DNA of 5,936 nt from Bacteroidota bacterium (lineage in GTDB: Bacteria; Bacteroidota; Bacteroidia; Bacteroidales; VadinHA17): assembly GCA_030642585.1 (NCBI GenBank), contig DAOWNN010000148.1:1-5936 (forward strand). The letters are read 5' to 3'. The position numbers and the translations under genes are program-made. Under the pieces are notes generated by a model that worked only from the letters and a program-made list of their open reading frames with translations, did no database searches and was not told the origin of the DNA. Positions 1 through 5,936 of the stretch are shown here, in pieces; the stretch's first letter is position 1, and each line of letters begins with the position of its first letter.

Positions 1-185
1 CGGTTCATAGTTTTATTCAACAATAATAACTTGCTTATATGTTTAAGCCTGAAAAATAAAAGATTATCAGCATGGTTACCCGGATTTACGATTTGCTTTT
101 ATATAAAATCTCTCTTAGCTTAAGCAGTTATATTGTTATATATGAAAAAAAGGCATACGACTCAATGGGCTCATCTACTTCATAT

Positions 186-2171
186 TTATTTAATTATATA
201 AGAAGTCAAAGTTCTGCTTCCTGAGCAATAGTACACTTGCCCTGTAACATCATCAACAGCATAAATAGGCTCGAGGTCTTTTCCCAGGTTTATGCTACCC
301 TCAACCTGGCCGTTTGATTTACTAACCTTTAACAATTGAATAAGCTTGTCCTGCCGGGACATGATCAACATAAACTCCCTGGTAGACAGGGTAGCCTTAT
401 ACCTGGCGTTGGCTTGCTTAAAAGCGCTACTGGCATAAGCGGATGCCTGTGCACCCAATTCGCTGTAGGCATCACCAACCTGGCTCACCATTTCACCCGC
501 AAGGGCATCCTCTTGCCTGACTTCGTCTTCTACTGTAGCCATAGCCCCGGAAATGTAATATGACGAAGCTCCAATGTATGCTCCTCTCACAGCTTCAGCA
601 TATAACAGTGCACGCTTCCAGCCCGGTTCACGAGGAGCGGGGTAGTACTCCTGAAATATGAGTGAACCCTCAAAATTGAATTTGGAGACATTCTGATCTG
701 AATGGACAAATATACCATCATCCATAACTTCGATTCTTCTTGGCACTTCACCACCCTCAAATTTTAGTTGAGTGGTGAACAATTCACTAACCGTTTCACT
801 GTTCATGTCCACAAGCTTGAGGGTTCTGGATTTACTGTCAAAGACATATATTTTTCCATCATACCCTGCTGTTAATTGTGGATTTGTTTTAATGCTTTTG
901 CTCCATTTTAAGGACCCGGAAGCCTGATCCAATATATTCATTGATTCAGTAGTGATGTATAAAATACCACTGGATAAGGGTACTATACCAATTATTTCTC
1001 CTTCTATTTTGACGGGTTTATCAAAAGCTATTGTACCTATGCCGGGGTCCAGATAATTAAGGTAATTGTTATTAGCTGTTTGCGAAACAAGCATAATGCC
1101 ATCTCCGGCATCCAGATAATCATAAATACCCCCCTTTATTGTAATTCCTCTACCTTTCTTGCCCCAAATACCTGCACGGGTCTTATAGTCATATAAGTTT
1201 ATTTTTGTTTTGTTTCCACCATTAGGGAGTACTAATATACCTCCATCTAAAAAAGCCACATGACCCAATCGTCCTTTGACTTCTAGTGCATCATCCCATA
1301 CCAGGCTACCATCATTAATATTAAATGCATTATAAACATTGGTGTAGCTGACAACAGGTTCTCCACTGGAAGAAGACATACTCGATTGTGATTCTTGCTG
1401 AGAACCCAGGTAAAAAACATCACTGCCTGCAGGTTGATAGTAGCGTAATTCAATTTCCATATCTTTCGTAATGTCCTCGGCAACGACTTTCAGGAGATCC
1501 CCAAAGGCTCCAAGTTTGTCTGTTTGTGCTGCTTCTGCAGAATTTGCTTTTTTCCAGATTATAGTTCCGGAGCTGGCATTCAACTTGTAATTATTGAAAA
1601 GGGTAACAAGAAGAAGCTCATTGTTGTCAAGTTCAGTAACTGCGACTATCCTGCCAAATTTCTCTTTCATGGTCCAGGATATGTTACCTTCTGACATCTT
1701 CACAGATACCAATAAAGGCTCACCAGCAACACTTTTACCTGCCACAAGTATGGCATCTGAATAGTACAAAAGAAAGTAATCATCTATAGTATTTAAACCG
1801 GCTTTGTAGGAATCGAAAACCTCATCACCGGTGAGTTGGTCAATGAGATGTATGCTATTATTATTAGTCACTGTAAAAAATGGACTATTTGGTAGTTCCT
1901 GAAAGGCTTCATGATAGAGTCCGGCATGTTCGTGTTTGCTCCAGAGAATCTCACCTGTTTCAGTGTCTATTCCGATAAGCTGATTATCTGAACTTACAAC
2001 CAGATTACCAAGCGCTGTAACTTCCTGCCATAAAACTTTCCCAGGCAATTCTCTTGTCCACTTAACCTCAACCTGTGCAAAGCCGGTAAATGTGTTTAGA
2101 GTTATTAAGATTATCAGGAACAAATATTTCTTGATCTTAAAAATGTAATCAATTATTGAGGGATTCTGCAT
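186..2171 (-). CDS. Exported PQQ-like (BamB-type) beta-propeller repeat protein with a C-terminal helical insertion
   Basis: This encodes about 661 residues. I chose the ATG at 2171 because it begins with a basic stretch (KIKK, residues 12-15), a hydrophobic core (about 16-29) and a likely signal peptidase I site at Ala32|Gln33. The frame stays open to an ATG at 2339, but that would put 56 polar residues before the signal peptide. The mature protein repeats the PQQ-like blade signature (hydrophobic-D-x-x-x-G-x-hydrophobic-x-W): GIDTETGEILW at 67-77, then similar units near 109, 157, 197, 282, 326, 373, 412, 453, 498, 613 and 638. Such repeats build a WD40/BamB-like propeller that usually acts as a binding scaffold; no catalytic residues or cofactor site are evident. 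A Ser-rich loop lies at about 257-271. Residues 512-604 interrupt the repeats with an Ala/Ser/Gly-rich, probably helical segment. No lipobox or type IX sorting domain is visible, so a soluble periplasmic or secreted location is likely. It is transcribed away from the transporter operon. The precise function is not recognised. Confidence 0.85.
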   Translation of the reverse strand: MQNPSIIDYIFKIKKYLFLIILITLNTFTGFAQVEVKWTRELPGKVLWQEVTALGNLVVSSDNQLIGIDTETGEILWSKHEHAGLYHEAFQELPNSPFFTVTNNNSIHLIDQLTGDEVFDSYKAGLNTIDDYFLLYYSDAILVAGKSVAGEPLLVSVKMSEGNISWTMKEKFGRIVAVTELDNNELLLVTLFNNYKLNASSGTIIWKKANSAEAAQTDKLGAFGDLLKVVAEDITKDMEIELRYYQPAGSDVFYLGSQQESQSSMSSSSGEPVVSYTNVYNAFNINDGSLVWDDALEVKGRLGHVAFLDGGILVLPNGGNKTKINLYDYKTRAGIWGKKGRGITIKGGIYDYLDAGDGIMLVSQTANNNYLNYLDPGIGTIAFDKPVKIEGEIIGIVPLSSGILYITTESMNILDQASGSLKWSKSIKTNPQLTAGYDGKIYVFDSKSRTLKLVDMNSETVSELFTTQLKFEGGEVPRRIEVMDDGIFVHSDQNVSKFNFEGSLIFQEYYPAPREPGWKRALLYAEAVRGAYIGASSYYISGAMATVEDEVRQEDALAGEMVSQVGDAYSELGAQASAYASSAFKQANARYKATLSTREFMLIMSRQDKLIQLLKVSKSNGQVEGSINLGKDLEPIYAVDDVTGQVYYCSGSRTLTSYIIK

Positions 2172-2390
2172 TCCATGATTTAAAAAAGTTCTGAAATATC
2201 CACATTGCGAACTTCTTGTAGCATTATTAGTATTTATATTGCTTTGAGTGTAATTTAATTTGATTTTCATATAATGTTTTAAAATGAGCTTATTTGCCTG
2301 GATTACAATTACATGATAAATATACTCAATATTATTCAATGAAATTCACAGAATGACTCCCAATCACCCGGTGAGTGGAAAAAGAATCAA

Positions 2391-2420
2391 TTGTGAAAAA
2401 ATTAACAAAAGCTATTTTTT
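2391..2420 (+). promoter_or_regulatory. Candidate Bacteroidota-type promoter for the symporter operon
   Basis: TTG at 2391-2393 and TATTTTTT at 2413-2420 are separated by 19 bases. This matches the Bacteroidota vegetative promoter pattern (TTG or TTTG near -33, TAnnTTTG near -7) except for the final G. Transcription would start around 2425-2430 and give a 5' leader of about 55 bases containing the 2439-2477 inverted repeat. The region is A+T-rich, so a chance match is possible. A TTGACA at 2452-2457 was considered and judged worse. Confidence 0.35.
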
Positions 2421-2438
2421 ATCATAAAAATCGGTTAA

Positions 2439-2477
2439 TTATTGGTTTATATTGACAGCTTAATTTAAAACCAATAA
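2439..2477. promoter_or_regulatory. Perfect 10-bp inverted repeat just upstream of the operon start codon
   Basis: TTATTGGTTT at 2439-2448 is the exact reverse complement of AAACCAATAA at 2468-2477, with a 19-base spacer. The arm centres are 29 bp apart, close to three helical turns, which would suit a dimeric regulator binding one face of the DNA. If the upstream promoter is right, the repeat lies in the 5' leader and could fold into an RNA stem that ends 5 bases before the ATG at 2483, so translational control is an alternative. The sequence alone does not decide between an operator and an RNA hairpin. Confidence 0.45.
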
Positions 2478-2482
2478 ATCAC

Positions 2483-3235
2483 ATGGAGTCTGAAAAAAAT
2501 GATTATCACTTTAGTTTTTTTAAGCCGACAACAGAAAGCTCCAGGAGAAACAGGAACATGGTAATTCAGTTTGTTTTGATCTGGGCTATTGCCATTTTCG
2601 GCTTTCAAATTCTTTTAAAAATTCTTGAAAAACCAACCCCCGAACCGGCCTACATTGTTTATGAAACCTACTGGGGTGATATTCAGGCCGGGAACATAGA
2701 ACTTACAAATCTGCAGAATGTGGGTCAATCAGCCCTCTCTGTTCTCGGAAAAGTTGCAATTGAGCCTGAATACAGACAGGCCCTGGATAATGCTGTAAGC
2801 TGGATGGCCTGGAATATTGCCGACAGCACTCAAAAACAGAGACTAATTGTTGCGGTGAAGGAATTTGAAGATATCGCTTCAGTAACAGAGGTTATTACTG
2901 ATGATTTATATGTTGGACAAAAAAATCAACTTATACCGATACTCCAGGAAATTTTCAATTTACATCCGAATGATGTAAGAGGGAAAATAGCTGCCCTGGA
3001 AGTTAAATCCTCATTAATGAGGTCTTTTAATACTGAAAGCAGGAAAATCTTTGAAGAGGCTATGGAATTATACCTTATTCACAACAGGTCTGTACTAACC
3101 GACACAAAATTTCTTGGCTTCCCATTTCATTATTTCTATACAGCGGTATTCCTTTTAATACTGTTTGTTGGAATAACCTGGTTGTACTGTGTCAGAACCG
3201 ACATGTTTAATAAGAAATATGGTATAGAAGACTAA
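2483..3235 (+). CDS. DUF4212-type sodium:solute symporter small subunit with a large inter-helix insertion
   Basis: This encodes 250 residues. Its two ends resemble the short DUF4212 family (TIGR03647, symporter small subunit, usually around 80-100 residues with two membrane helices). The N-terminal half has a basic cytoplasmic patch RRNRN (21-25) and a first membrane helix at about 26-47. The C-terminal half has the family-like FLGFPFHYFYT (210-220), a second helix at about 215-237, and a tail ending in MFNKKYGIED. Between them, where family members have a loop of roughly ten residues, there are about 155 residues (about 50-207) that look helical and soluble and match nothing I recognise. 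The positive-inside rule puts both termini in the cytoplasm and this domain outside the membrane. It is the first gene of the operon, 33 bases before the symporter gene. I expect it to assemble with that protein, as DUF4212 proteins are thought to do. The family call rests on the terminal motifs plus the neighbouring gene. Confidence 0.8.
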   Translation: MESEKNDYHFSFFKPTTESSRRNRNMVIQFVLIWAIAIFGFQILLKILEKPTPEPAYIVYETYWGDIQAGNIELTNLQNVGQSALSVLGKVAIEPEYRQALDNAVSWMAWNIADSTQKQRLIVAVKEFEDIASVTEVITDDLYVGQKNQLIPILQEIFNLHPNDVRGKIAALEVKSSLMRSFNTESRKIFEEAMELYLIHNRSVLTDTKFLGFPFHYFYTAVFLLILFVGITWLYCVRTDMFNKKYGIED

Positions 3236-3268
3236 CCCCATCCAGTTTAAACAATAAAAACTTCAGAA

Positions 3269-4939
3269 ATGAAAAAAACATTATTACCAGTTATATTATT
3301 ATCTATCCCGGGCATTCTTCAGGCCGCAACAGCATCAACCCAACTTGAAGGAGGTTTTAAAGTTGGTCCATCTATTATTTTAATTACAATACTGATACTT
3401 TTTGTTCTTGTCGGTATATTTTTCAGGGCGAAGGATACAACTGATTTTTATGCTGCCGGAAGGGGTATATCAAGGGTAGGATCAGGTATGGCTATTGCTT
3501 CAAATTGGATGAGTGCAGCATCCTTCCTGGGAATGGCAGCACTTATGTACGGATCAGGTTATCATGGCCTGGCCTATGTGGTGGGCTGGACGGGTGGCTA
3601 CGTTCTTCTTCTTATTCTCATGGCTGGACAGATAAGAAAATATGGAAAGTATACTGCTGCTGATTTTATAGGAGACAGGTATTATTCAAAAAGCTTAAGG
3701 GCAGTAGGTGCAATTATTGCAATTCTAATATCCATTTCATATTGTGTGGGACAATTTGGTGGGATCGGACTCATGTTTAAGTGGGTTATGGGAATAGATT
3801 ACAAACTGGCGGTTATTATCGGAGGAACAGTTGTACTCACGTATACACTTATCTCTGGCATGCTGGGTGTAACTAAAAATATGCAGATTCAATATGTTAT
3901 CATAATTATTTCATTCCTTATACCCTTATTTATACTGACTGCAAAATTTGATTATTTCTGGTTATTACCACAAATTGGATACGGATCGGTTGTTTCAGAT
4001 GTTGTTGCAGGATTACCAATCAACGAAACCAAAGAACTCATTAATTCACTCGGACATGATTATGCCATTGTACCTTCTCCCGAGTTTGCAATGCCGTGGG
4101 ATCCATCAACCGGCAAAACCTTTTTTCAATGGATTGCAATAGCATTTTCGCTGATGATAGGAACAGCCGGTCTGCCTCACGTAATACAAAGATTTTATGT
4201 GGTGCCAAAGGCCAGGGATGCTCGTTGGTCAGTAGTATGGGGATTATTTTTTATTTCTATTCTTTACTGGAGTGCACCGGCCTATGCAGCTTTTGGTAAG
4301 ATATTGTCAGCACATCCCGAAGTTGGTACATTGGCTAAAGATGCCATTGTAGTTTATACAGCTCAACTCGGAGATATACACCCATTAATTGTGGGACTGC
4401 TTGCTGCAGGTGGTGTTTCAGCAGCATTCTCAACGGTTTCAGGTTTACTGGTAGCAGGGTCATCTGCTTTTGCACATGACCTGTATTATAAGGTTATAAA
4501 CCCAAATGCAAGCGCCAGGAAACAATTATTATATGCAAGACTTGCTACCATACTGATGGCCATCATTGTTGCGGTCCTTGCACTTCAAAGTTTCGCATTG
4601 ATCGGCCAGCTTGTGGCAGTTGCCTTCTCACTTGCCGGATGCACAATTTTCCCCCTGTTTCTGCTGGGTATCTGGTGGAGCGGTTCTAACAGGCAAGGTG
4701 CAATTGCCGGTCTGATAACCGGTGGAACTGTTTCTGCAATTGCAATTACCTACTTTATTGCCGGCAAATCAGGTTTACAATTGCCGGCACATGAATTTAT
4801 AAGCTATTGGCTCGAAGCCTGGTATTTTGCATGGATAGGAGCTCCTTTAGCAATACTTGTGCATATAATTGTATCAAAGCTTACCGAGGAAACACCTCTG
4901 GAGATCAGGAAGTTTCTGATTGAAAAGGTACATGGTTAA
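3269..4939 (+). CDS. Sodium:solute symporter large subunit (SSS family, VC_2705-like, related to ActP)
   Basis: This encodes a 556-residue polytopic membrane protein, the usual length for the family. It should couple Na+ entry to uptake of a small solute through a LeuT-fold core. An apparent signal sequence (residues 1-20, ending LQAATA) precedes the first core helix (about 33-52), as in acetate permease ActP. Family motifs seen are DFYAAGRGI (59-67), SNWMSAASFLG (78-88), GLPHVIQRFY (301-310) and SAAFSTVSGLL (384-394), followed by AHDLYY (402-407). Ser388-Thr389 align by motif with the PutP Ser340-Thr341 Na+-binding pair, so the Na2 site appears intact. The partner small subunit upstream points to the VC_2705 subfamily (TIGR03648) rather than ActP itself. 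Substrates of that subfamily are poorly defined; a short organic acid is a guess from relatedness to ActP. There is no clear Shine-Dalgarno sequence, which is ordinary in Bacteroidota. The TAA stop shares its last A with the start codon of the next gene. Confidence 0.93.
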   Translation: MKKTLLPVILLSIPGILQAATASTQLEGGFKVGPSIILITILILFVLVGIFFRAKDTTDFYAAGRGISRVGSGMAIASNWMSAASFLGMAALMYGSGYHGLAYVVGWTGGYVLLLILMAGQIRKYGKYTAADFIGDRYYSKSLRAVGAIIAILISISYCVGQFGGIGLMFKWVMGIDYKLAVIIGGTVVLTYTLISGMLGVTKNMQIQYVIIIISFLIPLFILTAKFDYFWLLPQIGYGSVVSDVVAGLPINETKELINSLGHDYAIVPSPEFAMPWDPSTGKTFFQWIAIAFSLMIGTAGLPHVIQRFYVVPKARDARWSVVWGLFFISILYWSAPAYAAFGKILSAHPEVGTLAKDAIVVYTAQLGDIHPLIVGLLAAGGVSAAFSTVSGLLVAGSSAFAHDLYYKVINPNASARKQLLYARLATILMAIIVAVLALQSFALIGQLVAVAFSLAGCTIFPLFLLGIWWSGSNRQGAIAGLITGGTVSAIAITYFIAGKSGLQLPAHEFISYWLEAWYFAWIGAPLAILVHIIVSKLTEETPLEIRKFLIEKVHG

Positions 4940-5718
4940 TGAGGACTTTTTTAAATAGTTCTACAAGGGCACTCGTTTTAATAATGATTGCCCTTGTTGT
5001 AATCGGCATTCTCATAGCAAAGTCATACTATGGGAATATCAATAAATCAATTGACCCAAGGGTAGCTATGGCCAGGACCCTTTATGCAAAATATGACACT
5101 TACGCACAAGAAGGAAATTATTACAAGGTTTTCGCACTCCTTGATTCCATTGAAGATATATACAGAGATACAAAACATTATGAAAACTCATTTGAGTTGG
5201 GAGTAATGTATAATAACCGTGCTGCTGCATTATTAACGATCTCAATGTTTGCCGACAGTATTCCTGTAAGTAAAAATCTATATTCCGGTGTATCGGCCGA
5301 TTCACTTGTAAGGCTTGCAGAAATAAATGTACTGAACGCAATCTCAGTGTATGATAACTGGCTAACCGAATTTTCAGGGAAATCATTTGAACAGATTTGT
5401 GAGATAATTGAACCTGAATTTATGGATGGGCTTGAAAATATTGATCAGGATTTAAGAGCAATGTACCTGGAGGCAAGGGTCAGGGAAATTGAAAAAGCCA
5501 TACAAGAGAATGACAGAAGGTTATCGGTATGTTATACCAATCTTGGAATTGTTTTCAGACAGAAAGAACAGTATAAAGAGGCAGTGGAGCAGTATAAAAA
5601 AGCACTTGAATTATGGGACAGAAATCTTAATGCTGAAAACAACATAAATCTTTTATTGGGGAGGCCCCTGAAGAAAAGAAACTTTATTCAGAAACTATTT
5701 CCTCCGGAGAGGGATTAA
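4939..5718 (+). CDS. Membrane-anchored TPR protein, translationally coupled to the symporter
   Basis: This encodes 259 residues. The ATG overlaps the symporter TAA by one base (TAATG), implying translational coupling and supporting this start. One hydrophobic helix (about 11-28) follows a short basic N-terminus (MRTFLNSSTR), so the protein is probably anchored with its body outside the cytoplasmic membrane; the N-terminus is not an obvious cleavable signal. The body is helical. Residues 195-228 form a good tetratricopeptide repeat, with the expected small and aromatic positions (Leu202, Gly203, Phe206, Ala215, Tyr219, Ala222). Weaker TPR-like helix pairs occur around 44-75 (AKYDTYAQEGNYYKVFALLD) and 87-105. 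TPRs normally bind protein partners; given the overlap, the likely partner is the symporter or the extracytoplasmic domain of its small subunit. This is inferred. No enzymatic motif is seen. The C-terminus is basic (PLKKRNFIQK). Confidence 0.85.
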   Translation: MRTFLNSSTRALVLIMIALVVIGILIAKSYYGNINKSIDPRVAMARTLYAKYDTYAQEGNYYKVFALLDSIEDIYRDTKHYENSFELGVMYNNRAAALLTISMFADSIPVSKNLYSGVSADSLVRLAEINVLNAISVYDNWLTEFSGKSFEQICEIIEPEFMDGLENIDQDLRAMYLEARVREIEKAIQENDRRLSVCYTNLGIVFRQKEQYKEAVEQYKKALELWDRNLNAENNINLLLGRPLKKRNFIQKLFPPERD

Positions 5719-5792
5719 GAAGAAAAACATGAAACTAGCATCTAAAAAGGTGGGTTTGAATTAAAGACATTGGCAATTTTAAAAAAACTAGA

Positions 5793-5904
5793 GGAATAGT
5801 GGAAGAATGGAATATTGGAAGAAGAGCTTTCAATAGGAGAAACTGTTATATTCAAAGACTCAAACGGAGTACAATATTCCAACATTCCAATATTCCAACA
5901 TTCC
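5793..5904. repeat. Two facing arrays of 8-bp tandem repeats forming an imperfect inverted repeat
   Basis: The left array at 5793-5824 has four 8-base units each starting GGAA (GGAATAGT, GGAAGAAT, GGAATATT, GGAAGAAG). The right array at 5873-5904 is AATATTCCAACATTCC repeated exactly twice, which is four units of AAYATTCC, the reverse complement of the left pattern. The longest exact complementary pairing is TGGAATATTGGAA (5808-5820) with TTCCAATATTCCA (5885-5897); extended outward to 5800-5820 against 5885-5905 it is 18 of 21 identical. The 48 bases between the arrays carry no gene. No T-run follows, so this does not look like an ordinary intrinsic terminator. It may be an intergenic repeat element or a remnant of one. 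Confidence 0.7.
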
Positions 5905-5936
5905 ATTAGCTATTACTTTGTATTATTTAATAACAC

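Larger units (their letters stand above)
2172..2482. other. Divergent intergenic region between the propeller gene and the symporter operon
   Basis: This 311-base, strongly A+T-rich stretch separates two divergent genes, so it should hold a promoter for each. On the plus strand I see one promoter-like match (2391-2420) and one inverted repeat (2439-2477), listed separately. For the minus strand I found no convincing promoter; the nearest candidate, TATATTTA on the minus strand around 2312-2319, has no properly spaced upstream TTG. A small palindrome with one central base, TCACCCGGTGA, lies at 2364-2374 and is too short to interpret. No RNA gene or additional coding sequence is supported. Part of this region (up to 2339) is open in the propeller frame but looks like untranslated leader. 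Confidence 0.6.

Noticed and set aside
1..123. A plus-strand frame open from the window edge to a TAA at 121-123, possibly the tail of an upstream gene
   Set aside because: Only 40 codons with no recognisable motif in A+T-rich DNA; the upstream sequence is missing, so it cannot be supported as a gene end.
145..151. A run of seven A on the plus strand (T on the minus strand) downstream of the propeller gene, as in an intrinsic terminator
   Set aside because: I found no stable stem immediately before the T-run on the minus strand.
2153..2176. A minus-strand eight-codon reading frame (ATG at 2176, TAA at 2153) overlapping the propeller start out of frame
   Set aside because: Very short, with no sign of a leader-peptide or attenuation structure; most simply chance.
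2452..2480. TTGACA at 2452-2457 with TAAATC 17 bases later, like a sigma-70 promoter
   Set aside because: Transcription would begin at or inside the start codon at 2483, and the -10 match is poor. The upstream TTG-N19-TAttTTT match fits the presumed phylum better.
5066..5386. A 106-codon minus-strand reading frame within the TPR gene, as an antisense gene
   Set aside because: It lies fully inside a well-supported coding sequence, has no recognisable domain and looks like a shadow frame.
5699..5712. CCTC-CGGA-GAGG mini-hairpin at the end of the TPR gene as a terminator
   Set aside because: The stem is only four pairs, lies inside the coding end and is followed by purine-rich sequence rather than a T-run.
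5729..5764. An 11-codon plus-strand reading frame beginning MKLASKK after the TPR gene
   Set aside because: Too short, with no continuation in another frame that would suggest a broken gene.
5800..5936. A plus-strand frame without stops that runs through the right repeat array to the window end
   Set aside because: It has no ATG start, follows a TAG at 5797, and its right part simply reads through tandem repeats.

Overview
The window looks like chromosomal DNA of a member of the Bacteroidota. The DNA is A+T-rich, none of the genes has a clear Shine-Dalgarno sequence, one exported protein ends its signal peptide in the Phe-Ala|Gln form common in that phylum, and the main intergenic region has a TTG-N19-TAttTTT promoter-like match. 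This assignment is inference; there is no rRNA or other marker gene here.

Layout. Positions 1-185 hold no gene I can support. Positions 186-2171 (minus strand) encode an exported PQQ-like (BamB-type) beta-propeller protein of about 661 residues, with an unusual Ala/Ser/Gly-rich helical insertion near its C-terminus. Positions 2172-2482 are a divergent intergenic region with a candidate promoter and a perfect 10-bp inverted repeat that ends 5 bases before the next start codon. Positions 2483-5718 (plus strand) form a compact three-gene operon. The first gene encodes a DUF4212-type sodium:solute symporter small subunit whose two membrane helices are separated by about 155 extra residues. The second encodes the large symporter subunit, of the SSS family and probably the VC_2705 subfamily. 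The third encodes a single-pass, membrane-anchored TPR protein whose start codon overlaps the symporter stop codon by one base. Positions 5719-5936 are non-coding as far as I can tell and carry two facing arrays of 8-bp tandem repeats that form an imperfect inverted repeat.

How the genes may work together. DUF4212 proteins and VC_2705-type symporters are a known two-gene pair. Here the small subunit has gained a large domain predicted to lie outside the cytoplasmic membrane. A translationally coupled third protein also appears to place its helical/TPR domain on that side. The simplest reading is a three-component sodium-coupled uptake system, probably for a small organic acid, with periplasmic accessory domains. 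The substrate and the three-part assembly are inferred, not shown by the sequence. The divergent propeller protein would also be extracytoplasmic, but nothing beyond proximity and the shared intergenic region links it to the transporter.
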